The notes beneath the pieces were generated by a model that saw only the letters and a program-made list of their open reading frames with translations, had not been told where the DNA came from and searched no databases. A DNA stretch of 64,000 nt, from positions 2,232,001-2,296,000 of the forward strand of contig NZ_CP012543.1 in assembly GCF_004803795.1 (NCBI RefSeq), given 5' to 3'. Source of the stretch: Campylobacter rectus (lineage in GTDB: Bacteria; Campylobacterota; Campylobacteria; Campylobacterales; Campylobacteraceae). Made by a program: the position numbers and the translations under genes. Numbering within the stretch: the stretch's first letter is position 1; each line of letters begins with the position of its first letter. This document shows positions 17,037-26,573 of this stretch, in pieces.

Positions 17037-18245
17037 ATGTTTGACGAGATTAGATTTAATACGATAGAACGACTTCCAAACTACGTATTTGCCGAGGTAA
17101 ACGCCATAAAAATGGCGGCGCGCCGAGCAGGCGAAGATATCATAGACTTTTCGATGGGAAACCCCGAAGGCCGCACGCCTCAGCACATCGTCGATAAACT
17201 CTGCGAGAGCGCGCAAAAAGACAAAACTCACGGCTACTCGGCGAGCGCGGGCATCTACAAACTGCGCCTAGCCATCTGTAACTGGTACAAGCGCAAATAC
17301 GGCGTAAATTTAGACCCCGACACCGAAGCCGTCGCCGTTATGGGCAGCAAAGAGGGCTTCGTGCACCTAGCTCAGGCCGTGATAAACCCGGGTGACGTCG
17401 CCGTAGTGCCGGATCCCGCATATCCGATCCACACGCAGGCGTTTTTATTCGCCGGCGGTAGCGTGGCGAAGATGCCGCTAAAATACAACGACAAATTTGA
17501 GCTTGACGAAAATAAATTTTTCGAAGACCTGCTTCACACGATCCGCTCAAGCTCGCCGAAACCTAAATACGTCGTCGTAAATTTCCCGCACAATCCGACG
17601 ACCGTAACCGTGCAAAAAAGCTTCTACGAGCGGCTGGTCGCGATGAGCAAACAAGAGCGCTTTTACGTGATCTCCGACATCGCTTACGCCGACCTTACTT
17701 TTGAGGGCTACAAGACGCCGAGCATCTTTGAGGTAGAAGGCGCAAAAGACGTCGCCGTCGAGTGCTATACGCTATCAAAAAGCTACAATATGGCGGGCTG
17801 GCGCGTCGGATTTTTATGCGGTAACAAGCGCCTTTGCGCCGCGCTTAAAAAGATAAAATCATGGGTCGATTACGGCATGTTTACCCCGATCCAAGTCTCA
17901 GCCACCGTCGCGCTAGACGGCGATCAAAGCTGCGTCGAGGATATCCGTCAAATTTACGAAAAACGCCGCGACGTGATGCTAGAAGCCTTTGCCGGCGCAG
18001 GCTGGGAGATGCATAAGCCAAGCTCGAGTATGTTTATCTGGGCGAAAATCCCGCCGCAAGTCGGAAACATCGGCAGCCTCGAGTTTTCAAAGCAGCTTTT
18101 AACTAAAGCCGGCGTCGCGGTGAGCCCAGGTATCGGCTTTGGCGAGGGCGGCAACGACTACGTGCGCCTCGCTCTTATAGAGAACGAAAACCGAATCCGC
18201 CAAGCGGCACGAAACATCAAAAAATACCTGAAAGAATTTGCATGA
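17037..18245 (+). CDS. PLP-dependent class I/II aminotransferase (DapL/AlaC-like)
   Basis: The 402-residue fold-type I aminotransferase starts MFDEIRFNTIERLP, with AAGGAG just ahead of the ATG. SMGNPEGRTP is the substrate-binding N-terminal arm. The PLP lysine lies in TLSKSYNMAGWRVGF, and FPHNPTT holds the conserved asparagine. It belongs to the branch annotated variously as LL-diaminopimelate aminotransferase or alanine-synthesising transaminase. Coupling to hom (four-base overlap) suggests amino acid synthesis, but the substrate cannot be fixed from sequence. Confidence 0.88.
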   Translation: MFDEIRFNTIERLPNYVFAEVNAIKMAARRAGEDIIDFSMGNPEGRTPQHIVDKLCESAQKDKTHGYSASAGIYKLRLAICNWYKRKYGVNLDPDTEAVAVMGSKEGFVHLAQAVINPGDVAVVPDPAYPIHTQAFLFAGGSVAKMPLKYNDKFELDENKFFEDLLHTIRSSSPKPKYVVVNFPHNPTTVTVQKSFYERLVAMSKQERFYVISDIAYADLTFEGYKTPSIFEVEGAKDVAVECYTLSKSYNMAGWRVGFLCGNKRLCAALKKIKSWVDYGMFTPIQVSATVALDGDQSCVEDIRQIYEKRRDVMLEAFAGAGWEMHKPSSSMFIWAKIPPQVGNIGSLEFSKQLLTKAGVAVSPGIGFGEGGNDYVRLALIENENRIRQAARNIKKYLKEFA

Positions 18246-19504
18246 ATATAGCCATTTTAGGCGTCGGCACGGTCGGAGAAGCCGTAACTAAAATTTTACT
18301 CCAAAACAAAAAACTGATCGCTGCAAGATGCGGAGAAGAGATAGTTCCCGTCGTGGGCGTCATTAGAAATTTAAACAAAAAAAGAGACGTCGCCATCCCG
18401 CTCACTGATGACATAGATAGCGTCATAAAGCGCGACGATATCGACGTTTTCGTCGAGCTTATGGGCGGCGTTAAGGAGCCGTTTAGAGTCGTTAGCAAAA
18501 TTTTAGAGCGTAAAAAAGCCGTCGTAACGGCAAACAAGGCGCTACTGGCCTATCACCGCTACGCCTTGCAAAATTTGGCGCAAAACACGCCGTTTGGCTT
18601 CGAGGCTAGCGTCGCGGGCGGCATACCTATCATCAGAGCCCTTCGCGAGGGCCTTAGCGCCAACCACATCCTAAGCATCAACGGGATCTTAAACGGCACG
18701 AGCAACTACATCTTAACCTCGATGATGAGCAAGGGCTCAAATTTCGCAGACGCGCTAAAAAAAGCCCAGGAGCTAGGCTATGCCGAAGCCGATCCGACCT
18801 TTGACGTCGGGGGCTTTGACGCGGCGCACAAGCTACTGATACTAGCCAGCATCGCATACGGCGTGCACGGCAACCCCGAAGACATCCTGATAGAGGGCAT
18901 CGAAGGCATAACGCCCGAGGATATCTTTTTCGCTAACGATTTCGAGTACGTTATCAAGCTGCTAGCCATCGCCAAAAAAACCGGCGACAAGGTCGAGCTG
19001 CGCGTACATCCGGCACTAGTACCCAAAGATAAAATGATAGCTAAAACAGACGGCGTGACAAATGCGGTAAGCGTAGTGGGCGATGCGGTCGGCGAGACGA
19101 TGTTTTACGGTCCGGGCGCTGGCGGTCCGGCGACGGCTAGCTCGGTCATCAGCGATCTGATCGACATCGCTAGAGACGGCAAATCTCCGATGCTAGGCTA
19201 CAAAGCGCCGTTTGAGCTAAACACACTTGAGCTTTTAGATCCGAGCGAAATTCGCACGAAGTATTATTTTAGGCTTAGAGTCGAGGACAAAGTCGGCGTG
19301 CTGGCTAAAATCACGAATTTAATGAGCGAAAACAACCTCTCTATCGATAGTTTGCTGCAAAAACCGAAGGACGAGAGCCCGTATGCGACGCTATTTTTCA
19401 CGACGCACACGAGCGTGGAAAAGGATGTGAGGCGCACTATGGAAATTTTGCAAGAGCAAGAGTTCGTAAAAGAAAAACCTTTTATGATGAGGATAGAAGA
19501 GTAA
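18242..19504 (+). CDS. hom: Homoserine dehydrogenase
   Basis: Hom reduces aspartate semialdehyde to homoserine for threonine and methionine synthesis. The 420-residue protein has the Rossmann NAD(P) motif GVGTVGEAV at residues 7-15 and TANKALLA. NGILNGTSNYIL and EAVADPT-type segment YAEADPTFDVGGFDAAHK belong to the catalytic domain. A C-terminal ACT domain (VEDKVGVLAKITNLMSE) should confer feedback control, typically by threonine. Its ATG overlaps the aminotransferase stop. Confidence 0.96.
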   Translation: MNIAILGVGTVGEAVTKILLQNKKLIAARCGEEIVPVVGVIRNLNKKRDVAIPLTDDIDSVIKRDDIDVFVELMGGVKEPFRVVSKILERKKAVVTANKALLAYHRYALQNLAQNTPFGFEASVAGGIPIIRALREGLSANHILSINGILNGTSNYILTSMMSKGSNFADALKKAQELGYAEADPTFDVGGFDAAHKLLILASIAYGVHGNPEDILIEGIEGITPEDIFFANDFEYVIKLLAIAKKTGDKVELRVHPALVPKDKMIAKTDGVTNAVSVVGDAVGETMFYGPGAGGPATASSVISDLIDIARDGKSPMLGYKAPFELNTLELLDPSEIRTKYYFRLRVEDKVGVLAKITNLMSENNLSIDSLLQKPKDESPYATLFFTTHTSVEKDVRRTMEILQEQEFVKEKPFMMRIEE

Positions 19505-19530
19505 ATCAAATACGAATCATCAAAAACTTT

Positions 19531-19565
19531 AGCAGGGTAAGTTAAAAATTTGCCTTGCTTTTTAT
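19531..19565 (+). terminator. Weak rho-independent terminator after hom
   Basis: AGCAGGGTAAG and TTTGCCTTGCT form an imperfect stem followed by a TTTTT run, 27 bases after the hom stop. Wobble pairs make it weak. Confidence 0.4.
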
Positions 19566-19580
19566 AAATTTTAATAAAAA

Positions 19581-19937
19581 CTATCTTCCAAGCTCTTTTT
19601 CTAAATGATAAATTGAATTTTTTATCGCTCTTTTTGTTTGCTCGTCTATGCTATTGTCATAAGCATGTTTTAATCGCTTGATATATTTTTCGTTATCTCT
19701 GTTATTCACGCCGTCTTTTGGCATCTCAAGAAGTATCATCATAAAGCACAACTCGCCGATACCTTTATCGCAACAAGGTTTTAGAAGTTTTATCTTTTGA
19801 TTGTCGGGCATTCCTCTATCCATCTTTATTGCGAGCTCGCGTATTATTTCTCGACGCTCCTCCAAGCTCGGCTTTGAATCGCAACCCAAAATCAACAAAG
19901 GCAGTGCCGCCAAAGCAACTTTTAAAATTTTACTCAT
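19581..19937 (-). CDS. Small lipoprotein next to a homopolymer tract
   Basis: The 118-residue protein has a lipoprotein signal ending LLILGC (cysteine at residue 19). The mature part is charged and helical with a few cysteines (KPCCDKGIGELC); no domain is recognised. The ATG is preceded by AAAAAGGAAAG. It is convergent with hom. Thirty-five bases upstream on its own strand is an A11-G13 run, so its expression is a candidate for phase variation. Confidence 0.75.
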   Translation of the reverse strand: MSKILKVALAALPLLILGCDSKPSLEERREIIRELAIKMDRGMPDNQKIKLLKPCCDKGIGELCFMMILLEMPKDGVNNRDNEKYIKRLKHAYDNSIDEQTKRAIKNSIYHLEKELGR

Positions 19938-19971
19938 ATACTTTCCTTTTTAAAAAATAAAAGCCCATTTA

Positions 19972-19995
19972 CCCCCCCCCCCCCTTTTTTTTTTT
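19972..19995. repeat. C13-T11 homopolymer tract (A11-G13 on the minus strand)
   Basis: Thirteen C are followed directly by eleven T. Poly-G/C runs of this length are the classical contingency loci of Campylobacter. Here the tract is not inside a gene but about 35 bases upstream of the lipoprotein start, in the position of a promoter or leader. Length changes would alter promoter spacing rather than reading frame. Confidence 0.8.
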
Positions 19996-20083
19996 AATAA
20001 CCGATAAATTTAATAACAAACTAGAGCATTTTAGTACTGCTCTAAGGCAAATAACGATATACTTAAATCAAAAAGGCAAAAAT

Positions 20084-20422
20084 TTGGGGCTTAGAGCGTA
20101 TCTTTTCGGCAAAAGTTCGGAGGATTTGGCTTGCGAATTTTTGCTAAAAAACGGTTGCGAGATACTCGATAGAAATTTTAGCTCCAAATTCGGCGAGATT
20201 GACGTCGTCGCTAAAAAGGACGGCATTTTGCGCTTTACTGAGATCAAAGCCACGCAGGGCGACTACGAGGCAGAGTATCGCCTAACGCCCGCCAAATTTA
20301 ATAAAATTTTAAAAACTATCGATTTTTATCTGCTGCAAAACGGCGCGCAGACAGATTTTCAGGTCGATTTGATCGCGATAAAAAAGGGCGAGATAAAGTG
20401 GATAGAAAATATTAGTTTGTAA
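20084..20422 (+). CDS. YraN/UPF0102 family nuclease-like protein
   Basis: The 112-residue protein has the restriction-endonuclease-like core of UPF0102: AYLFGKSSEDLACEFLLKNG, then EIDVVAKKDGILRFTEIKA with the E-(I)D...E-x-K metal/catalytic pattern. The start is TTG at 20084 after AAAAGGCAAAAA; no in-frame ATG is available upstream. The family is widespread and its physiological role is not settled. Confidence 0.88.
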   Translation: MGLRAYLFGKSSEDLACEFLLKNGCEILDRNFSSKFGEIDVVAKKDGILRFTEIKATQGDYEAEYRLTPAKFNKILKTIDFYLLQNGAQTDFQVDLIAIKKGEIKWIENISL

Positions 20423-20458
20423 AAATTCTTATTTAGCTAAAATTTAAATACTTTCGTG

Positions 20459-20464
20459 TATAAT
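20459..20464 (+). promoter_or_regulatory. Predicted sigma-70 -10 box for trxA
   Basis: TGTATAAT, an extended -10, lies 29 bases upstream of the trxA ATG, with a T/A-rich block before it. AAAGGAG follows as the ribosome site. Confidence 0.65.
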
Positions 20465-20492
20465 TACAACTATCTTTAAAAAGGAGAACAAG

Positions 20493-20807
20493 ATGGGAAA
20501 ATACGTAGAACTAACGACTGCGAATTTCGACGTCGCTAAAGAGGGCGTCGCGCTAGTAGATTTTTGGGCGCCTTGGTGCGGACCTTGCCGTATGCTCGCT
20601 CCGATCATCGACGAGCTGGCAGAGGAGTTTGAGGGCAAGGCTAAAATTTGCAAAGTAAATACCGACGAGGTGCAAGACCTAGCCGTAGAATTCGGCATCC
20701 GCTCGATCCCTACGCTTCTATTTTTCAAAAACGGCGAAGTCGTAGAGCAGATGGTCGGCGCGCAATCAAAACAAGCCATCGCCGATAAGATAAATTCGCT
20801 TCTTTAA
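20493..20807 (+). CDS. trxA: Thioredoxin
   Basis: This is a 104-residue cytoplasmic thioredoxin. It has the active site APWCGPCRML (about residues 28-37) and the cis-proline loop RSIPTLLFFKNGE. It is the electron donor for reductases and is recycled by TrxB, encoded one gene downstream. Confidence 0.97.
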   Translation: MGKYVELTTANFDVAKEGVALVDFWAPWCGPCRMLAPIIDELAEEFEGKAKICKVNTDEVQDLAVEFGIRSIPTLLFFKNGEVVEQMVGAQSKQAIADKINSLL

Positions 20808-21256
20808 TGGCTTTTAGACGAGGAGGAAGCCTGCTTCCTCTTAGCTCCGTTTTTGCGTCGTTTATCGGCGCGGCGCTGGTCGCCGGCGTATTTTCTTACA
20901 ACAATTACAGATTTTCAAGATACAAATTCGTGGATTTTTCGGTGCTCACTTTTTACGAAAAGAGTGAAGTTTTCGTGCCCGAGGATGATAAATTTTTACT
21001 TGTGGTTTTTAGCTCCAACCAATCTAATTGGAGAGAAATTTTAAAAATTTCAAATAAAAATTTAAAAATAGTCGCCGTGGATTTGTTGCAAAAACGCGCG
21101 CCGAGCGAGGGAAATATGACCTTCATCGCTTCAGACGTCAACACCGTCTTAAAGCTGATGAATACCTTAAACATCTCCTCTCTGCCCGCCAGCGTCGAGC
21201 TAAAGCTGCAAAAGGGGCGGATTTACAAACAAGATTCGAAAATAAATAAAATTTAA
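20807..21256 (+). CDS. Membrane-anchored hypothetical protein between trxA and trxB
   Basis: The 149-residue protein has one N-terminal membrane helix (about residues 13-30, [18 protein letters not shown]) and a probable periplasmic alpha/beta part. It has no CXXC, so it is not an obvious redox protein. Its start overlaps the trxA stop (TAATG) and trxB begins 10 bases later, so it is embedded in the thioredoxin operon. Its function is unknown. Confidence 0.75.
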   Translation: MAFRRGGSLLPLSSVFASFIGAALVAGVFSYNNYRFSRYKFVDFSVLTFYEKSEVFVPEDDKFLLVVFSSNQSNWREILKISNKNLKIVAVDLLQKRAPSEGNMTFIASDVNTVLKLMNTLNISSLPASVELKLQKGRIYKQDSKINKI

Positions 21257-21266
21257 AGGAAAAAAT

Positions 21267-22205
21267 ATGTTAGATCTAGCGATCATAGGAGGCGGTCCTG
21301 CGGGGCTTAGCGCGGGACTTTACGCTACTCGCGGCGGACTAAAAAACGTCGTAATGTTTGAAAAAGGTATGCCCGGCGGCCAGATAACGAGCAGCTCGGA
21401 GATAGAAAACTATCCGGGTCAAAAAGCGCCCGGCGAAAGCGGTATGGACTTTATGAGCACGTGGGTAGCGCAGTGCACGCATTTTGGACTAAAGCACGAG
21501 ATGGCGGGCGTAGAGCGCGTGGTAAAAAACCCGGACGGCAGCTTCACGGTCAAGCTTGAAGGCGGCAAAGAAGAGCACGCCAAAGCAGTCATCGTAGCTA
21601 CGGGCTCCACGCCGCGCCGCGCGGGCTTTGCGGGCGAGGACGAGTTTTTCGGCAGAGGCGTGAGCACCTGCGCGACCTGCGACGGATTTTTTTATAAAAA
21701 CAAAGAAGTCGCGGTTCTAGGCGGCGGCGACACGGCGATCGAGGAGGCATTGTATCTAGCCAACATCTGCTCGCGCGTTTACATCATCCACCGCAGAGAC
21801 GAGTTTCGCGCCGCTCCCGTCACGCTAGAAAAGGCTCGCGCTAACGCCAAAATCGAGTTTATCACGAGCGCCGTGATCAAGCAGGCCTACGGCGACAAAG
21901 CAGGTCTCGCAGGCCTAATCATAAACACGAAAGAGGGCGAGCGCGATCTAAAAGTGCCGGGCGTTTTCGTGTTCGTCGGGCTTAACGTAAATAACGACGT
22001 CCTCCGCCAAGAAAACGGCGAATTCGTATGCCAAACCGAAGCCGGCGGCCAAGTCAGCGTCGATCTAAAGATGCAAACTAGCGTGCCGGGACTATTTGCC
22101 GCGGGCGACATCAGAAAAGACGCGCCAAAACAAGTCATCGTAGCCGCGAGCGACGGTGCTATGGCGGCCCTTAGCGCGCTTAGCTACATCGAGAACCTTC
22201 ACTAA
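21267..22205 (+). CDS. trxB: Thioredoxin reductase
   Basis: TrxB transfers electrons from NADPH through FAD to thioredoxin. The 312-residue protein has the FAD motif [19 protein letters not shown] and the redox-active CATCDGFF (about residues 134-141). It also has the NADPH motif [15 protein letters not shown] and the C-terminal FAD block [19 protein letters not shown] precedes the ATG. Confidence 0.97.
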   Translation: MLDLAIIGGGPAGLSAGLYATRGGLKNVVMFEKGMPGGQITSSSEIENYPGQKAPGESGMDFMSTWVAQCTHFGLKHEMAGVERVVKNPDGSFTVKLEGGKEEHAKAVIVATGSTPRRAGFAGEDEFFGRGVSTCATCDGFFYKNKEVAVLGGGDTAIEEALYLANICSRVYIIHRRDEFRAAPVTLEKARANAKIEFITSAVIKQAYGDKAGLAGLIINTKEGERDLKVPGVFVFVGLNVNNDVLRQENGEFVCQTEAGGQVSVDLKMQTSVPGLFAAGDIRKDAPKQVIVAASDGAMAALSALSYIENLH

Positions 22206-22212
22206 ATTTATC

Positions 22213-22250
22213 AAATTTAGCCGAGCTTTTCGGCTAAATTTTCATTTTTT
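22213..22250 (+). terminator. Rho-independent terminator after trxB
   Basis: AAATTTAGCCGA (22213-22224) and TCGGCTAAATTT (22230-22241) form a perfect 12-bp stem around a five-base loop, followed by TCATTTTTT. It lies eight bases after the trxB stop. Confidence 0.8.
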
Positions 22251-22438
22251 ACTTCAAATTTTCTCAAATTTACCGAGTTCTGCTTTGTCCTTTCAAATTT
22301 TTGCGGCGTTCTAAACCCGCCATTTTTGATTTGATTTTTCGGTTTTATTTTTCAAATCCCCCACTCCAAATTCACTCAAATTTAACCGCCCTTTGGCTAA
22401 GATTTCGCAAATTTAATCATTAGCAAAAAAGATCAAAT

Positions 22439-23674
22439 TTGCACGCCTTGCCAAAAATCTTTAAAACCGTTTTATACGCTGCGCTGTTTTTAGGACTTTA
22501 TCTTTTGGCGGACAGATACGGACTGTTTGCTAAATTTAACTCACCGACTCGTTTCGTCGTCACCGTCGATACTAAAATAATCCCGGGCTCCAAGCTAAGC
22601 AAATACGTAACGCAAGAGGAGACAGACGCTTTTGGTTTTAGATACCGGGATATAGATTTCGCTTCTAATCCAAAAAGCGTATTAAAAGAATCTGATATCG
22701 ATACGAATTTAAAAAAGCTATTTAAATCAAAACAGACGGATCAAATTTTAAAATTTATGCAAGATAACAACATCGGCGTAGAGTATAAGCTCATCTATGG
22801 TACTACTCCGATAATGTATTCAAGCTTTTTTGATGATGAAAATACGACAAAAGAGTTTATAAAGCTCGGGGCAAATATCAGACAAAAGGACAAATTCGGT
22901 CTCTCGCCTCTAGCCTACGCTATCGAAAACAACTAGACAAAGACCGCCAAACTGCTACTTGATAGCGGGGTTAAATTTAAGGCGGTGCAGTGGTATAGAA
23001 AAACTCCTTTTTACTACAACATCGAAAAACTTATCATCAACGGAGACGACGTAAAGATAATATTTGAAGACAACTATCAAGTTAATACGGAATCAAAAGA
23101 CGCGGACGAACCTATGGGATATATAGTAAGTCATAGCTACGTAGAAATGGCCGAGCTTGCCCTTGCTAGCGGGTATAAACCGAAATTTCGAAATAGACCA
23201 TCCTCGTTTCCCGGCCTAAGAGACGGTAGTTCGCCTTTTAAGTACTCGTATTATGCCGTGCTAGATACTATACCAAACTACGAACCTATGCTAAATTTAC
23301 TCCTAGACAACAACGTTTCTGGGCAACCTACGAACGAGGAGCTAAAGAAGGCGTATGAGGAGTGCTACGATGAATACGCGCTTAGCATCATATTAGCTTA
23401 TAGTATAGACGACAACGGGACTTATAGCTTAAAATATGAAAATTTAACGAAAAACGCGCTACAAAAATACTGCTCCGAGAAAAATTCCACCTTTAGTGAC
23501 ATAAGGACTTTCATAACTTGGGTAAACGAGTATAAAAAGGCAGATGCGATACAAGGTATCTTGCTTCGCAAAAAAGATAAGATAATTCTTAAAGACAACG
23601 CAACCCAATACATAATCAAACCGTACAAAAAACTAACTTCCGACGAGATAAAGGCTATAGTGGAAAGCAGGTAA
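22439..23674 (+). pseudogene. Ankyrin-repeat-type exported protein gene interrupted by an in-frame TAG
   Basis: Two open segments (22439-22936 and 22985-23674) are in the same frame and separated only by TAG at 22934-22936. Read through, they form one protein of about 411 residues. It has an N-terminal membrane/signal helix (TVLYAALFLGLYLLA) and ankyrin-like repeats such as FIKLGANIRQKDKFGLSPLAYA. One repeat spans the stop: LSPLAYAIENN, stop, TKTAKLLLDSGV. The start is TTG at 22439. A single nonsense change with no frameshift suggests recent inactivation, a suppressible stop, or a sequencing error. Confidence 0.75.
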
Positions 23675-23888
23675 AGGTGATTTGCTTAGTCAAATTTAGT
23701 ATTAATAAAACCGACAAGGGAACAAAAAACTCAGCGAAAATTTGAATTAAATTTGAGCGAATTTAACTCAAATTTCGTTTGACGAGAGGCAAATTTAGCT
23801 TCAAATTTAACAGCCTCCAGCCGAGTCTAAAGCTAAATTTGCGCTAGTCGCCCAAGCGGCAAATCAAATTTACCGCCGAGGCTTAAAT

Positions 23889-25227
23889 TTACTTCGCCAA
23901 GGCGGGGTTATTCACGCTTATCACGACGTTTTTCTCGTCCGGATATAGCTTCGCCGCGTCTTTCACGTCCTGCTCGGTGAGCGCATTTACCGCGTTTTCG
24001 TACTCGTCGAGGCTTAAAATCTCATCGCCGAAAACCAGCTCGCGCATGACCGCGCGCGTCCAAAACTCGCCCTGAACGTAGGATTGGCGCATTTTTACGA
24101 GCGCCGATTTTTTGAATTTGCAGATAGCGTTTGATGTCCGCGCCGCCTTTTAGCTCGGCGACGTTTGATTTTATCTCGCTCAGCACGGCATTTACGTTAT
24201 CAGGCGCAGCCGTAAAGCCAAAATGCGTGACAAAGCTTTCGTACGGATATTTTGCGAGATTCATATGCACACCCAGGCCGTAGACCTGTCCGCGAGGATC
24301 GCGCACGTCCTCGCGCAGCATCATCGAAAGCACCGCAGATAGGGCGTTTATGCGCAGTAACTCTGGGCGCGAATACTTCGCCTTTTCGTTTTTTATTATC
24401 GTCACGGCGTCGCTTCGCTGCATGGTTTGGTGGCTTCGTTTAAACTCCCGCTCGCCCGCGATCGCTCTTACGCCCTCATCCGCGAAATTTTCACGCTCCA
24501 CGCGCGCGGGTAAATTCGCCAAATATTTTTGCAAAAGAGGCTGGGCCGCGGTCAAATTTAGATCGCCGGCCACGATAAAATCATACGAAGCCGCGTCGGT
24601 AAATTTATCTTTTTTACGTAGTTCATCTGCGGTTCGTTTATATCGGCGGCCTCGAGCGAGTTGTTTTCGTAGAAAAATCTCGCAAATTCGTCGCGAAATT
24701 TGCGCTCGGACAGATTTTTAGTCTTTTCCGGCCGCTCAAGCTCGTTGATTTTTAGCTTTTAGCGCGTTTTCGTCAAATCTAGGCTCACTAAACTCCAAAA
24801 ACAGCGCGCGCAAAAGTCGCTCAAAGTCCGCGCCAGCCGAGCTTGCGCCGTATCCTTGCGAAAGTCGACCTATAAATTTGCTATAGCTTAGTTGCTTGCC
24901 GCTTAGGATTTAGCCGGCTCGTAGTTGCTACCCCGCTCTCGTTTTCGCGTTCGTCGGCCAGGCCGATGCTTACGACCGGATAAAATAGGCCGAATTTGCG
25001 CGCCGCTTGTTTTCCTTGACGTAGTATTTTAGCCCGTTTGCGAGCTCGCCGCCGATGATGGCGGGATCCTGGGTCAAATTTAGCTTTTACGCGTTTTTAT
25101 CTTTCGGCGTCAAATTTAACGAGCTCAAATTCGCATCCGCCTGCCGCGTTTTAGCTGCCTGCGCGATCGGCGCTTGTTTAGCTACAAGGCTCGCCGCAAA
25201 AACGGCTAAAAATAAAATTTTCCTTAT
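23889..25227 (-). pseudogene. Decayed M16 (insulinase-type) zinc peptidase gene
   Basis: Read leftward, fragments in different frames join into one M16-like protein. The remains of a signal peptide (RKILFLAVFAASLVAK) come first, then GGELANGLKYYVKENK. Next is YDFIVAGDLNLTAAQPLLQK, then SRPELLRINALSAVLSMM and DVRDPRGQVYGLGVH. The C-terminal piece is ELVFGDEILSLDEYENAVNA. Several stops and frameshifts separate them. Where the start codon is expected, after AAAGGACGACG, there is ATA (25227-25225) instead of ATG. The HXXEH zinc site is not legible. The gene is clearly dead. Confidence 0.75.
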
Positions 25228-25368
25228 CGTCGTCCTTTAATTTAAAAAGCCGATTGTATAGCGCGATTTTTAATATTTTCGCCCACGCACAGCGAAGACG
25301 GCGGCCGTGCTAAATTTATTTTTTATAAAATTTATGCTAAATTTAGCCCAAATTTTAAAGGATAAATT

Positions 25369-26136
25369 TTGGTAAAAATAGGAATCCACGGCGCAAGCGG
25401 CAAAATGGGACGTATGATCATCGAGTGCCTAAAAAACGAGCCCGGCGCAACTCTTAGCGCGGCTTATACGATAGAGCCGCTTGATTTTGCGCTGCCTGAT
25501 GGCGTCATCCTCACGGACAAATTCGACGAGCTTTTCGCAAACTGCGACGTCGTTATCGATTTTACGATCAAAGAGGGCGCGATAAATCTGCTAAACTACG
25601 CCCGCACCGACCCAAAACCACTAGTCATCGGCACGACGGGTCTTGGCGAGGACGGCGCGAACCTGCTCAAGCTCGCAAGCGCGGCGATGCCGATACTTTA
25701 CGCCACCAACATGAGCCTTGGCGTCGCGGTTTTAAATCGCTTGGCGGCGCTTGCCTCAAAGGCTTTGCGCGAATTTGACGCCGAGATCGTCGAGCAGCAC
25801 CACAGACACAAAAAAGACGCTCCAAGCGGCACGGCGCTGACCCTAGGCGAGCGCGTGGCGACGGCTAGAGGGTTAAATCTAAAAGACGTTTTGGTAACGG
25901 GCAGAGACGGCATGGTCGGAGCTCGCAGCAAGGACGAGATCGCGATCCTAGCGGTGCGAGGCGGCGACGTCGTGGGTAGGCATACGGTCGGATTTTACAA
26001 CGAGGGCGAGTTTATCGAGCTAAATCACACCGCCACTAGCCGCGCGACGTTTGCTAAAGGCGCGATAAAGGCGGCGATTTGGGTTGCCGGGCAGCAAAAC
26101 GGCCTTTATGGTATAGATGATTGCCTCGGACTATAA
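25369..26136 (+). CDS. dapB: 4-hydroxy-tetrahydrodipicolinate reductase DapB
   Basis: DapB reduces hydroxytetrahydrodipicolinate in the lysine/diaminopimelate pathway. The 255-residue protein has the NAD(P) motif [22 protein letters not shown] lies at the nucleotide site. The catalytic/substrate motif is [16 protein letters not shown]. The start is TTG at 25369 after AAAGGATAAA. Confidence 0.95.
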   Translation: MVKIGIHGASGKMGRMIIECLKNEPGATLSAAYTIEPLDFALPDGVILTDKFDELFANCDVVIDFTIKEGAINLLNYARTDPKPLVIGTTGLGEDGANLLKLASAAMPILYATNMSLGVAVLNRLAALASKALREFDAEIVEQHHRHKKDAPSGTALTLGERVATARGLNLKDVLVTGRDGMVGARSKDEIAILAVRGGDVVGRHTVGFYNEGEFIELNHTATSRATFAKGAIKAAIWVAGQQNGLYGIDDCLGL

Positions 26137-26168
26137 AATAGGCGGCTTGGCTTTTTCTACTTACTGCG

Positions 26169-26234
26169 TTGAAATTTAATTTTCAAGCTCGGCAACCCGC
26201 GCGGTTAGCCTACGCTTAAAAATTAAATTTCGCC
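26169..26234. repeat. Inverted-repeat element D
   Basis: It reads TTGAAATTTAATTTTCAAGC, then TCGGCAACC-CGCGC-GGTTAGCCTACGCTT, and ends AATTAAATTTCGCC. It folds on itself through GAAATTTAATTTT/AAAATTAAATTTC arms and AACC/GGTT. It is also a diverged reverse complement of element E, 230 bases downstream. Confidence 0.6.
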
Positions 26235-26305
26235 TTAATTAAGCGAAAAATCCTTCGCCTTATCGTTTTACGTTCAAATTTTGATAATTAAATTTTAGTA
26301 TGAGA

Positions 26306-26420
26306 GGCAAAGTATCGCGAGATGATTTTGGGGGTTGCGCAGAAATTTTCGTCCAAGACTAGACATGTAGTCTGTCGCAGGGCGAAAATTTCAAGCTCCG
26401 CAAAAAGCGCTCGCGAGACT
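26306..26420 (+). repeat. Intergenic dumbbell-type repeat, copy C
   Basis: Its left end is GGCAAAGTATCGCGAGATGA and its right end is AAAAAGCGCTCGCGAGAC. Both match copy B at 5600-5726 nearly base for base. The interior has its own arms GAAATTTTCG/CGAAAATTTC and a central AGACTA-GACATG-TAGTCT hairpin. The middle varies between copies but stays palindromic. Confidence 0.65.
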
Positions 26421-26463
26421 ATTTTTAGTAAAATTTCGGCGGCGATATTTTTGACTTAGGCGA

Positions 26464-26530
26464 GGCGAAATTTAAATTTTAAGCGTAGGCTAGACATAAA
26501 GTCTGCCGAGCTTGAAATTTAAATTTTAAC
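26464..26530. repeat. Inverted-repeat element E
   Basis: It reads GGCGAAATTTAAATTTTAAG, then CGTAGGCTAGAC-ATAAA-GTCTGCCGAGCTTG, and ends AAATTTAAATTTTAAC. It is the diverged reverse complement of element D, with an internal AGAC/GTCT stem where D has AACC/GGTT. This is a compensatory change. Confidence 0.6.
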
Positions 26531-26573
26531 GAAGCATAAGGCAAAAAGATAACGCTATTAAAAAAGGATAAAA

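Larger units (their letters stand above)
26137..26573. other. Non-coding stretch of nested inverted repeats
   Basis: These 437 bases between dapB and purF contain no gene. They are almost wholly made of three structured elements: inverted-repeat half D (26169-26234), dumbbell copy C (26306-26420) and inverted-repeat half E (26464-26530). Confidence 0.6.
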
